From: Arachis hypogaea
Taxonomy: Eukaryota > Streptophyta > Magnoliopsida > Fabales > Fabaceae
Direction: 5' to 3'
DNA length: 64,000 nucleotides
Assembly: GCF_003086295.3 (NCBI RefSeq)
Contig: NC_092050.1
Span: 146,636,699-146,700,698, forward strand
Under the pieces are notes generated by a model, which was not told the origin of the DNA, made no database searches, and saw only the letters and a list, made by a program, of their open reading frames with translations. Every line of letters starts with the position of its first letter. The first letter of the stretch is position 1. The position numbers were made by a program, and so were the translations under genes. Positions 34,657 to 47,464 of the stretch are shown one piece after another.

Positions 34657-37600
34657 CTAATAAAAGTAAGGTGGCTCAATAAAGTAAGTATCCTGCAATT
34701 CATAGACCACCAATCGAAATTAATTAAAATCAAATTAAAATAATGAAAACTAAAAAAAAAAAGCAACGAAATTTCAGCAACTGTTGCTCAATTATTTAAA
34801 ATGATGCATGGTTACTTGAAAGAAAGATAAAAAAAAAAAAAAGAAAAAAAAAGAGGATAATAACAATGTGAAATATATAATCAATATTGAAATTTCACTC
34901 ACCCCAGGAAAAACTATTCCCTCATATAAAAATACATTATCTGTTGGGCTTATCATCAATATTTGTGACGGTAAATCAATTTTGGCATACTGCAAAAGAA
35001 TATATATATAAGAATTATATATATAAAAAAATAAAAAAAAATATTGAAGAGAAGCTAATGAGTTAATTTTAATTTATGTGTGCAACTCACCACTTTTCTG
35101 CCAATTAGAAGACTATATAAGTCAAGATTGTTGTACTCGGATACATGGAAGAACACAGAATCTGGCTTCAATTTCAATACTCTGCTTTTCAAATGCATGT
35201 GAATATATATAATATAAGAAATCCCTATAAAGAATAATGCTAAATAATACATATGGGTTCCCAAAAATGTTAATTGATTATTTAAAAAAGGTTCAATTAA
35301 TATATTGTCATGTATGTGTGAGTTAGGAGGCACATTGTGCAGTACGTGAGTAACATTTTTTCCATATCATACAAGGATACATTAATAAACAAACTAAAAA
35401 AAAATGTTTATCTCATAATGAGCAATATTTTGCCATTAAAATCACCTCTTTGTATGTTCAACATTCCTCTGTGGTATATAGTTGCTTATGAAAATCTTGG
35501 TCTTCCACTGAACAGTAAGCCTGAAAAATTAAGAGGAGCAAATAAAAAGTAGCACCCTACATATATATAATTGTTTTAGAGTTATATCATATACACTAAT
35601 TTTGTATAATTTTTTTATATAGTTATGTTTAGTATTAAAAATGATTTATAAGAAATGAGAAAAAATTATGTAAATATTATTTTTTATTATTTTATTCGTA
35701 ATTATTTGACACCTAAGTTGTGTGGGTCATTGGCATATTCTAATTTTGCTACAATTTTATTGAAATACGCCTAGCCGATAGGTGATGGGATGGCAAATTG
35801 TAAATTAAATATGATAATATTAAGATCATCATCTACATCTAAATATATCCGAAACTTAGCTTCTTCTTGCATTGCTTGATTTTCTAAGCAAAAATGTAGA
35901 GGTAAAATAAAGGAGGATACACTTACTCAAATGGTGTCGATTTTTTCCTGTAGGCCTATTTCACAAATCAAATAAAAAATAAAAAAAGAAAAAGAAAAAA
36001 ATATATGTTAAATTATTTTATAATTAAATTTCATAATTGTAGTGCAAGCTTCTTAATAGGAAATATATAGGAAACGGATCAAGATTTGTTTCTCTACTTA
36101 AATATAATCATTATTGGGATGAAGATGTATTGTGATCTCCACCATTATATATATATTATCATACCTTTGCTTTATAGGAGGACACTCCACCAGAAGGATA
36201 AGTACTTGCAATTAAAGATCCCTGATGATGAACAACAGAAAAGTATATATTTCAAAATTATTATTATTAGTATAAAATCCATGAACCAATATTAACAAAT
36301 TTAATGTTTAAATCTGGACTTGTGAACACATACCAATCCTTCTCCTAATACAACAATCTAAGTATGATAGAACAATTACATGATTATGTTTCATAAGTAA
36401 ATTCCAAACTAGGGCATTTTGGTCAAGGAATTTAGAAGCTACTTAACTACTATATGATATGTAGCAAACGCACGTAGCTAGAGTTACCAATTTTAGCATA
36501 AAAATCTAACCTGGAATATGTTGACCATATCATTTATTAATTAACCATTAAATTAAGGTGTTTGCTACGGTACGATGATAAATTCATACGTACCGATACG
36601 TTTAAAATATAGACAAATAACAATAAGATATGTGGAATTTATTTTCCACATCAGCATTTAATTTTTTCTTTTTTAAATATATAGTATATCACCACTTTTA
36701 CTAAAATACCCTTTTAATTAAATAAAAATAAAAAAATTATTTATTTAATTTTATAAAAAGACTTAAACATTCTTCTTTTATTCCTAAACGCAAAATCTTT
36801 TTCGTAATCTTCGTCACTTGCGCACTCTTCAACGCCTTCCCGAACCGCCACACCACCATGCCAGAATCTGAATCCGACGACAACTCCGCCTTTGACATGA
36901 CAGTAAATTTTGCCTCCGCCAGTCAACCCTGCTCCGACACCGCCGCCATAGCCACTGCAGATTCCTCGTCCTCCGCCATTAAGGTCTACATGTATGACCT
37001 TCCCATTCGATTCACCTACGGTGTCATCGCCACCCGATCCGCCTCCCGAGGCGGCGGCACGCCAGAGAATCTAACCTCGCTGAGCTACCCTGGACACCAG
37101 CACATGGGAGAGTGGTTTCTGTTCCTGGACATGAACCGTCCAGAGTCAGATCGGATAGGGTCACCGGTGACCCGGGTGATGGACCCGGAAGAAGCGGAGC
37201 TGTTCTACCTGCCGTTCTTCTCGTCGCTGAGCCAGTTGGTGTCGACGAGCCAACAAGGCGATGGGTCGGAGGCGGCATACAGTGACGAGGAGACGCAGGA
37301 AGCGCTGGTGGAGTGGCTGGAGGGGCAGAAGTACTGGCAGAGGAATGGAGGGAGGGACCACGTGTTCACGGCGGCGGACCCCAAGTCGCTGTTGCATGTG
37401 TGGATAAGGTGAAGAATAGTGTGCTTCTTGTGGTTGGGTTTGGGAGGTTGACAGGGATCAGGGTTCTCTGGTGAAGGATGTGGTGGTTCCTTACCCTCAT
37501 AGGATGTGGTGAACGAGAGGGTTTTTAAATTCAGATGAAGAATAATTTTAGTTTTTTGTTTTTTTAATATGTTTAACACAAATGAAGAACAATTTTGATT

Positions 37601-40494
37601 TTTTGTTTTTTTAATATGTTTTTGTTTTGTTGTTTCAATTATTTGAAATTATAAAATTAGGATTAATTGAATTCTAAAATTTGATTAATTTAAAAGGGTA
37701 TTTTTGTCTAATCAAATAAAAAAAAGATGTTTAAATTTTTTTATAAAATTAAATAAATAAATATTTTTTATTTTTATTTAATTAAAAGGGTGTTTTAGTA
37801 AAAGTGGAGATATACTATATATTTAAAAAAAAATGCTGACATGGAAAATAAATTCCACATATCTTATTGTTATTTGTCCATATTTTAAACGTATCGATAC
37901 GTATGAATTTATTATCGTACCGTAGCAATCACCTTAAATTAATGTTATTATCAAAAGCTCAGTTGACAACAGATCAGAGTGGTACTAACTAGTAGACTTG
38001 AATTTTAGATATACATTTATGTGAAAATTTAGAAGAAAAAACTTTGCCATGCAAGTGGTGCATGCGTGCGTTTTTTAAAAGTAGTTATAATTATACTAGT
38101 TATAAAATTTTAACAACACTTCAAAAATATGTAGCTAAAATTAAAAATATATTTTGTATGATTTAATAATATTTTTTAATTTGATTATATTTTTTATTTT
38201 TAAATTAAAAATTTTTTCAAATTGTAAAAAATGTAATCTTAATCCTAATTGTATTTTTAAGTATTTTTAAAATTTCAAAGCCACTGTATCCCTTATAAAT
38301 AACAATTTTACAGAACGAATAAATTAGTAAAAATCCGTGGTTTGAATGAAAAAAAAGGTAAAAGTATAAAGAAATGTAGCAATTGAGGTTACCTCCCATG
38401 TAAAGATAACATACTGATTGAAATCCTTTGAAGAAGAGTAAGGCAAATGGTATGTGGTTGGCCCTGCATGCATATGGCGGCGATGCTGATTATTATAATA
38501 AGCTTGAGTAGCATGTTGTTGCTGTTTTCGCAACAACTGTGTGAAGTATCCAATGCTATGTGGTCCTTCTCCTCCATATTCTGATGCTAATGATGGGGAT
38601 GGTTCAAATGGAAACAGCATTGATGGTGATGAGTAATTTCCTCCCATTATTGTTGCATTATTATTATTAGCAGCGCCAAGAAAGTAGTAGTCTGGGTTTA
38701 GTGCTGCTGCTGATGATGAGGATGGATATGGTTCTTGAAATTGAAGGAGCGAGGTGTGTCCCATTTGAGTTATTGGTGGTGCTATTGCTGAAGAAGATGA
38801 TGGATATTGTTCAAGTTGATGCATAGTTCTACTACTCCCAAGTGATGAGGAATTAGGAAACAAGGAATAATATGGTGATGATGATGATGATGAGAGATAT
38901 TGATTGTGATGATGAGTAAAACTGTGATTCTTGTTAATCCCAAACATAGCTTCTATTCCTGGAATCAACATACCACCACTTGTATCATGCACTTCTGCTT
39001 GTGATGTCTCTGCCACTACCATGTTAATTAATGACAAATTAAATAATGTTTATTAGGAGATTGAAAATGGGAAGATATTAAAATAACCAAAATATTTAAT
39101 AACAAAAATATAATTAATAAAAAATAGTCAAAATTTATCTTAATGTTAAATAAGATTGTCTCTTTAGTATTACTACTGTTAAAATAAAGCATGTACTAGT
39201 GTGTTATGTGTGTTCTATATATTTATTGTGTGGTCGACATGGTTGTGGAATTATGCAAGAGTTTCTTCTAAACTTGAAGTATGGTGATACTTATTTTGTA
39301 TATCTTTTTTTGTCTTATAATAAAATTCTTTAATTTTATTTGAGATTAACAAAAATCAAATTTTAAAGTTTTTAATTAATCATAAAAACTCTTATATTAT
39401 ATTATAAAATTATTTTTTTAGATAAAAGAAAAAAAATAAGTATATCTTAATATTGCAATTAAAAATAGAAAAAATCTTTGCTAAGTAGATACTCTCTACA
39501 TAGTAATATATGCTAGAATCAATATAAGTATATACCTGCAGAGGATTCGAGAACATGATGAGCAGGATTTGATGATGAAGAAATTCCAGAGTTAAGAACA
39601 GGGTTAGGTACACCCATTCTACTACTTGATCCCACACTCATCATCATAGGAGAAGGTGCAATATTAATAGAGGGAACATCCATTGATGAAACCGCAACTT
39701 GAGTTAACGAATCATCAGTCATTATAGCTTTGTCTTTTGATTTGTTCTTGTGTTGTTCATCATTAGTAGTAGTGGTGCTCCTCAATGCCTGTCCAGACTC
39801 ATGTTCATCAACTTCTTCAAAATCTTTCCCTGAAACCTTTGTCTTAGAAGAAGAACAAGAAATTGTTTCTTGATTTGGGTTTAATAGGTCTTCAAAGGAG
39901 AACACTGCCAATGGTACAGAACTATTGGGTATGTCATTGGTTGGTGATAAGATACCATCAATTCCTTCTGCTTCATCATCATCATCATTATTGTTCTTTA
40001 TTAATTCATCAATCATGTCATCAATAAAGAAAGAGGAGGAAAAATAATCTTCTTCATCATGTCTCTCAATCTGAGGTGTGGGTGTAGCATTATTTGGGAC
40101 ATCAACCTGTGACTCATGGTGATCCTTAAAAAGAAAACAAAATGTGTTTTTAGAAACTATATATATGCACATGGGAAATGAATAAAACTCAAGAAGCTAC
40201 TAACTAATTATTTTTTTTTCAATCAATATAAGTTAACCTTTTAAAATTATTATTTTACATTAATTTTAAATTGTAAAACTTAAATCTTAAATTTTAAACT
40301 CTCACAAAAAAATAAGACTTAAAAATATTTTATAATAAAAAAATTGGCTAATTAAAAATTAATTCTCTTATATACTTATTCTTTGAAAAAATAAAAACAA
40401 ATATTAATTTTGTCCAAATTCATATGTAAATGTATGTCAAAAATGATTTGGTCAACTGAGTTGTTTAATGAAATAATATAATTAACCAAAGTAG

Positions 40495-40559
<65 letters not shown>

Positions 40560-43163
40560 CCCAAATAATATAATAGAAAAACACTATAATCACTAATTAG
40601 TAATAGAAATTATGCTTATATATAGCAAAATATGTTGAATTTCTTTCTGCCAAATGAAAAAAAGCAAGGTATTAAATAATATAAAATAATAATGGTTACA
40701 TAATATGTACCAGTCTCACAGTGCTAGCAGCGTCCAAAGATTGCTCTCCAGTAACCATTGTTGCAATAGCAGCCGAACTTTGACATTTAGAAACTGTTAT
40801 TAAAAAATAAATTAAAAAAAAAGAAGAAGAAAAAGGAATCATTATATATAACAATTAATATTGAATAAAATTAAGCTATATACAACAAGTTTTTTTTTTT
40901 TCTTTTTTTTTTTTAAAGAAAATGATGTCACACATTATTATATTATATATTCTACAAGTATAAATAATAACCTGGAAGATCAGTGGTTGAAACATTATTG
41001 GCAGGTATAACATGGGTTATTGCTGCTACTGTTATTGGTTCTTGTATAATAAAATTTGTGATGTTTTTGCTTGTTGAACCCTGCAGAATTGAGTGTGCCT
41101 CTACGAAATTTTTGGACAACAAAACACTTATCTCCCCATTTCTGCCTCCCAAGACATAAATCTCTGTCTCATCAACGTTGTTTGCCTACAATAAAAACAA
41201 CCAAAACATATTAAAATTATCAAAAATGCTATTTGTATACTAAAATCAACTATTAAAATCAATTATCAATATATTTGTGTATAAATACATGTGCGATTTA
41301 ATTTATTTATAACGTGTATTTGTATTCCGAGATATATTTTATACTGATGGCTGACTTTGGTAATTGACTTTGATGTACATGTAGCATAATCATAAAATTA
41401 TATATTTACAAAGATAAATTATACAATAATGATCATCGTTATAGTAGCTACAGTGAATATATATTTTGGTCATACTTAAAAAATATTGCTAAAGTTGGAT
41501 AACTACCTTAACTGTAATAGTAATAATCAGCATAGCATGCACCATCTACAAATCAAATAGTACACAAATAACAAACTAAAAATGGCAAGTCTATTATTTG
41601 AAATAACAAACAAATAGTTTAGTTTAATTAAATATCTTCTGATTCTGACGAGCTCATATATATAATCTTCTTATTTAAATTTTATAGGTTATTCCCCATA
41701 TAGGTTATTCCCCTAAAGCAAGATTTGTCACCATTTTTTTTTAAGATTATGTGTCACTAATTACAATCTCTCGTTTTCTCTTTTTAGTTCCTTGTTCTAT
41801 AATTCTATTCATTCAAGTATGAAACTCATCTATGGAAACAATTTCAATTTGACCATACTTTTTTAAGCTTATATTTATTTTCACTCTTTGTCCCTATGTA
41901 GTGTAATAAAATTGACTATCTTCAATGTTTAAAAACTTGATAAAATCCATAGTATTAGATATCTTGGGACTAAATTTATATTATTAATTAGATGCTATAC
42001 AATCTCTTGGAAGAGGCCTAAAAGGGAATAAAATATATATAGACATAAATATTAGCATTATGTTACCTTATTAAAAATGGCTCTGAAAATTGGATGCACA
42101 GTTGGTGTTATCACTGAAAAAGATATATTAAGCTGCAAGTAATATATAATATGAGCATAATCAGTATACAAGAGTAATACAATAATCTAATTAATTTGGA
42201 AAAATAAGAGAGGGTTGAAAGATATTATTATATATACCATGGCAAATATTTGCATGACATCAAAAATATCACCGTTTATGGTCTCAATTGAGCCAAGAAA
42301 TTGTCCATCTTCTATCACTGGCAAAGTAATTAGGGTTTTAGTTGGATTAGGTTCACACAATGCCACCAGAACACAGTGCTTCTTTTGATCATTATGTTTA
42401 GGATCTTTGATAAACATCTGTTCGGTTTGGCCACAATAATTGAAATAAGTTAATTATTACTTATATACATGCATTAAGAATAACATATTTAATCATAAAG
42501 AATAAAGAATATATATAGTTATTATTTTACCATTTAAGAGAGTTGCGTCAAATCTGAACATTTTTCACTTACCATTATTATTAAATCGAGTTATTATAAT
42601 AGGGGATGCTTCGATAAAGACCTAGAAAACGTTTTTTTTTTAAAGATATTTTTTAATAATTAAAATTTAATATATATAATTATTTAAATTATGTTATTTT
42701 TGTCAAAATTAGGTCAGACAAATTAATTTGACTGAAAAATAGTGAATCAAATTTTGAATTCATCTAAATTAATATTATTTTTTATAAAAAATAATTACAA
42801 TACCCTTATTATATAAAATGATTAAAATACTCTTATTATATATATTAATTTTAAAAATTTTAAATTCTAACTCTTTTCTTCTCTATCATTATAGGATTAG
42901 AATTTAAAATTTTCAAATATGATAGGGATATTTTAGTTGTTTTATAATAGGGATATTGTAGTAATTTTTTATAAAAAATATTAATTTATACTGATTTAAA
43001 AATTTCATTTATTAATTTTTTTGCTAAACTGACCGGTCTAATTTTAATAAAAATAATACAATTTAATTGATTATATGTGTTAAATTTTAATTTTTAAAAA
43101 TTTTTTTAAAAAAAGACGTTTTTAACATCTTTATCTAAGTGGCTCCCATATTAAATCTCATAT

Positions 43164-43213
<50 letters not shown>

Positions 43214-44600
43214 CAAATATTAATTAATTTGTTCAAAATTAAATGATATTTTATTTAGTTGGTGTACCATGATAGCTTCTATGAGTCCTTGGGTCATGAG
43301 TAACTTGTCGGAGCCATCACCAGTCAACTCAAAAAATGGTAAAGTGCCCAGAAAGGTTTCCATATCTTTTGTCCAATCAAGGAATTTGATATGATCAGAT
43401 CCTATGAAGAACGCATATAATAGTTAGAACTAGATTTAGAAATTGAAATTTTACTACTCAGAGTGCAAAATAATCATGTGTGTTGAAAATGCCAACGAAT
43501 ATATAAAAACCATACCATGAGTATTCTTTGATTTGTTGGCAGTGTAAATAACTAACCCCACTTCATGAACTGTGTTGTTTTCCTGTTTTAATTTAGAAAG
43601 AAGGAAGTAAAGTAACATATATAGAGATAAAGAAAAGAAATAATTTTTAATAAATGAAGAACAAGTTACCTGTTCTTGATTGTTATCACAAAAATTCCTG
43701 TTATAACAAGGATCAAAGTTATTATACGCACATTAGGAAAATGAATTTTAAGACATCCATATTTCAATCTTGAAACAAAATTTGATACTGATGATATCTT
43801 TCAGTTTTTAAATTACACTAAACATGTTTAAAGATTAGGTTCAATATATAGTAAACAAGTAATCTTATTAAACCAAAAAAGTTGGTTTATTATTTCTTGG
43901 AGTTGTTAATTAATAGCAAAATTGAGATAGTTCATTAGCCATATTTAGCTCGTTCTCTTTTTCAATCAAAGTTAAATCACACATTTTTTTATAAAATCAA
44001 CAACAAAATAAAAATAAAAAATCCTTCAACCAAATCATTCATGCATCCAAGAAAAAAAAATATAACACAGATAAAAGTTTTTCTATTATTTCGGCTAAAT
44101 TATTTTATATTATATTATACCCATTTGAAAACAATAGGTAATAATTTTTTAACAAAAATAACAATTGATTTAGTGCTTGAAAAAAGAGTGAATTGAAGGA
44201 CGAATTAAAAGATATCTCCTGTATATTACATCTGAAAAATATATTTTTTTTGTATGTATAAATAAATTCTTCATGTGTTGGTTACTATATATGTATATGA
44301 ATTTGATGGTAATCACAATTCACAATACACTAATAAACAAGAGTTTTTGCTTTTAAAAAATACAGATCTTATCAATTAGATGAAAAAAAATAATTTAACC
44401 ATTTTAATTATAAATTTGATAGTGTTTAAGATTGATGTTTTTATGTAAATTTGTGGTGGATAATTTGAAGAATAGCAAGAATTATCAAACCTGACGATCT
44501 TTTCAAGGTATTCTGAAATAATCGTTGGCCAATATTGGACCAACATTGCATTACCATCAACCACAATGATTAATCGCTTCTGATTTTGATTAATTGTCAT
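34657..44600 (-). CDS. MED25: Mediator subunit 25-like (PFT1-like) protein, 16 exons
   Basis: MED25 couples transcription factors to RNA polymerase II; in plants it acts in jasmonate, light and flowering responses. Exons on the minus strand: 44600-44491, 43697-43670, 43582-43516, 43401-43268, 42417-42238, 42132-42067, 41185-40972, 40793-40711, 40124-39536, 39015-38393, 36221-36165, 35955-35927, 35520-35446, 35181-35091, 34989-34903, 34692-34657. All inferred junctions use GT/AG and keep phase, giving 2469 bases and about 822 residues with one stop. The start MTINQNQKRLIIVVDGNAML opens the von Willebrand A domain (LEKIVR, LDWTKDMETFLGTL, HCVLVAL). A long acidic, serine/asparagine-rich middle follows. 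The ACID domain then has ITLP-like IDLPSQILMISPTD and YEGIVFPG. The protein ends 11 residues later, so the glutamine-rich tail of typical plant MED25 is missing. Sequence divergence suggests a paralogue. Confidence 0.88.
36557..37933. mobile_element. 1377-bp Pack-MULE in intron 10 of the MED25-like gene
   Basis: TIRs start GGTGTTTGCTACGGTACGA and, from the right, GGTGATTGCTACGGTACGA. They extend about 220 bp on the left and over 400 bp on the right, in the same family as the 13.7-kb MULE. TTAAATTAA flanks both sides exactly (36548-36556 and 37934-37942), the 9-bp Mutator signature. The interior is a GC-rich captured gene fragment on the plus strand, antisense to the host gene. No transposase. 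Confidence 0.95.
36858..37520 (+). pseudogene. Captured GT47 (ARAD1-like arabinosyltransferase) fragment
   Basis: GT47 exostosin-family enzymes work in the Golgi on wall polysaccharides; ARAD1 is needed for pectic arabinan. The open frame runs 36858-37412 (184 codons). It contains IKVYMYDLPIRFTYGVI, YPGHQHMGEWFLFLDMNRPE, MDPEEAELFYLPFFSSLS and EALVEWLEGQKYWQRNGGRD, the order seen in the N-terminal half of ARAD-type proteins. After that the frame is lost, but homology continues in shifted frames (VKNSVLLV, GSLVKDVVVPYPHR) to about 37510, so at least two frameshifts occurred. The signal anchor at the N-terminus and the C-terminal donor-binding half are absent. GC content far exceeds the flanks. 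Confidence 0.87.
40495..40558. repeat. (AAT)n microsatellite in MED25-like intron 8
   Basis: About 20 AAT units. It creates a spurious poly-leucine ORF on the minus strand. Probably highly polymorphic. Confidence 0.92.
42602..43147. mobile_element. 546-bp foldback MITE in MED25-like intron 4
   Basis: Inverted arms: the left starts GGGGATGCTTCGATAAAGAC and the right (reverse complement) starts GGGAGCCACTTAGATAAAGA. Further pairing runs through AATTAAAATTTAA, TTAGGTCAGACAAATT / TTAGACCGGTCAGTTT and ACAATACCCTTATTAT / ACAATATCCCTATTAT. The target duplication is unclear. Non-coding. Confidence 0.65.
43168..43207. repeat. (TA)n microsatellite
   Basis: About 20 TA units in intron 4 of the MED25-like gene, beside the foldback MITE. 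Confidence 0.9.
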
Positions 44601-45261
44601 TGTTGATGTTTTGTTTTTTGTAACTTTACTGTAAATTCAAGCCATTCAAAAAAAAAAAATGAAAAACAATGAAGGAACAAAATGAAACTTTTGAAAAAAA
44701 GTGAAGATTTTAAGGAATTAAAGTGATGAGAAGAAAACATACTCGATTAAATTTTATTAGAATTTTTGTCATTTTTGTCTTGATTTTTATTTCTGACAGA
44801 AATCTAAACTTTATACAAGAACTCAAAACTAAAGAAACTCAAATTAAAAAAGAGGTGCAGAAAAAAATTAAGAGATATACATATTTAAAAAGAAACAATA
44901 ATAAATTAGAGAATATGATTATAGAAAAAAAATATTTTTTTATTAATTTTTATCGAAATTTGTGTTACTTTTTTCTTAATTTAATTTACGATCAACCTAA
45001 AATATGCATAAAAAATTAAATAAAAATAAAAAGACAATTAAAAAAATGATGTTCAAATTAAAAAGATAGAGAATATTAAAAACAAAAAAATAATCATAAA
45101 ACAAAACTAGATATGATGTTCAAATTGAAAAAAAATCTAGAGTATAAAATAAGAAGCCAATACTCTAGAGTATAATTCATTTGGACTCAGAATTTTTATA
45201 TAGTGTTAAGTAGTCTATTTTTTTTTTTTATGTATTAACTTGTCTTATTTGAATAAAAAAG
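44601..45261 (-). promoter_or_regulatory. Upstream region of the MED25-like gene
   Basis: This AT-rich stretch precedes the start codon and should hold the promoter and 5' UTR. Runs of A and T prevent a confident TATA assignment. The ORF at 44723-45019 (plus) is low-complexity lysine/asparagine coding and not credible. Confidence 0.4.
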
Positions 45262-46105
45262 AGAGAAAGATTATGTATCTTTTCTACTGTATCTTATGTA
45301 TTTTGTTTACTGTATCTCTTAAAATTTTAATGTTATGATTCACGAAATTAAATTTTGATTTTGATTTTAGTTATTTATTTTTATAGTTTTATAAGAAGCA
45401 TTCCGTTAAAAATCTACTTATTTGTTCATACTATTAACAGATGAAAAAGAATATATATACATAATATATTATTGTTGTAATAATTAACATCTTTTTATTT
45501 AGCTTCTAAATAAAAGTATTCTTCTTTCAAATGGTAACCATAACAAGCAAAATTATAATCAGGACTTAATTTGGGGTTTAAGTGGATTTAAAATATTTTA
45601 TTATGCTATTTGCATATTATGATGTGACAAAAGGAAAAATGTTTAAGTTGATCTATCTGATCTTAAGTAGTTATCAGGTTGTATACACAATGAACAAACT
45701 GAATATTATTATTATTATAGTATGCATCTGATTTTGCTGACTTATCTGATTATTTCACTTATTTAATTTCATAAAGAAAAAATTATTTGTATCCATTTAT
45801 TGTGCTATATACAAAAAAAAAAGAATTCTACAATCTTCTAATAAAAGTCTTATGTCAATATAAGAATTAATTAACGGCATATTGTAGTGTTGTATGTCTT
45901 AATGAGAAATACTAATTAGTAATAAGATGAAAGTTCTTAATTAATGCCATGTTTAATTTGAAGACTACTTATTACTTTCTTTCTCCTCAATAAATGTTTA
46001 ATTTGAAATTCAAACTAACAAAACGGTAAAATATATATTCAAAAGCAATAATATGAGGGTGAGTAATTTAATTAATACAGTGTGTGTTTGAGTAACTTAA
46101 TTTAA

Positions 46106-46483
46106 GAGTAATTACTTAAATCAGTAGGATTTTAGAATTGGACATTTTAGTTCCTAAGGAAAATTAATACACAAATCAATCTCCAAGGTTTTACTTTGGC
46201 AGACAAATTAGTTCCCAATTCATTTTTCGGCAAAATAATTACCCAAATCAGTCCCAAAGATTTTAAAAATGGACATTTTAGTCCCCAAAAAAACTAATGT
46301 ACGAATCAATCCCTAACATTCCTCTCTGTTAGATATAATAGTCCTCCATCCAAAATAAAATAAAATAAAATAATTATTATTATTAATTGTACAATAATAT
46401 TATACTATATTTTTTGTATTTTTTAGACAAAAATAATGATAAATTTATTCATTAAATTCTTATATATATATATATAGTCACTC

Positions 46484-46548
<65 letters not shown>

Positions 46549-46832
46549 AATTATTAGAGATTATTTTACAAGAAATTTAAGGTTAAAATCATTTCATATT
46601 TTTGTATTTAATATAATCAAAAGATGTACTATTTTAATATATATATATATATTGTTTGTATTAAAAAATATGTATAAAAATAAAATATTTTAATTTGAAT
46701 TTATATCAAATACATATTTTTTTAATACAAACATATTTTTTAAAATAGTATATCTTTTGATTATATTAAATACAAAAATATCAAATGGTTTTAACCTTAA
46801 ATTTTTTGTAAAATAATCTCTAACAATTTTAC

Positions 46833-46887
<55 letters not shown>

Positions 46888-47312
46888 GAGTGACTATATA
46901 TATATATATAAAAGAATTTAATGAATAAATTTATCATTATTTTTGTCCAAAAAATACAAAAATATATAGTACAGTATTAATAATAATAATAATAATATAA
47001 TAATAATAATAATTATTATTATTATTATTATTATTTTATTTTATTTTATTTTTAGACGGAGAACTGTTATGTCTACTAGAAAGAAACGTTGGGGATTGAT
47101 TTGTACATTAGTTTTTTTTTTTTGAGACAAAAATGTCTATTTTTAAAATTTTTGGGGACTGATCTGGATAATTACTCTGCCAAAAAATGAACTGGGGACT
47201 GATTTGTCTGCCGGAATAAAATTTTGAGAATTGATCTGTGTGTATTAAATTTTTTTGGAGACTAAAATATTCAATTCTAAAATTTTTGGGGACTAATTTA
47301 GATAATTACTCC
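46106..47312. mobile_element. 1.2-kb foldback element with microsatellite arms
   Basis: Inverted ends GAGTAATTACTTAAATCAGT and GGAGTAATTATCTAAATTAG, flanked by TTAATTTAA on both sides (46097-46105 and 47313-47321), a perfect 9-bp duplication. Arms of about 600 bp run through repeated RCCCAAAATTTT-type blocks to (AAT)n at 46488-46548 and (ATT)n at 46841-46887, then a near-perfect inner palindrome around 46690. No ORF. Absent from copy A. Confidence 0.87.
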
Positions 47313-47464
47313 TTAATTTAATTAGTACGTAGTCAACTATCATATATATATAGTGTAACGCTTAGTGTAAAATGCCAATATTATATTGAATAAAAATTTT
47401 CCTTTTGTATATTTTTTAAGCCAACTTTTCTTCTATTATTTTTAAATACGTTAAAAATGAAATA

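Noticed and set aside
37024..37579. Three antisense ORFs across the GT47 fragment
   Set aside because: They arise from the high GC content of the captured coding strand; no domain or homology was recognised.
40376..40564. Minus-strand ORF with a run of about 20 leucines
   Set aside because: It is the (AAT)n microsatellite read in one frame within an intron of the MED25-like gene.
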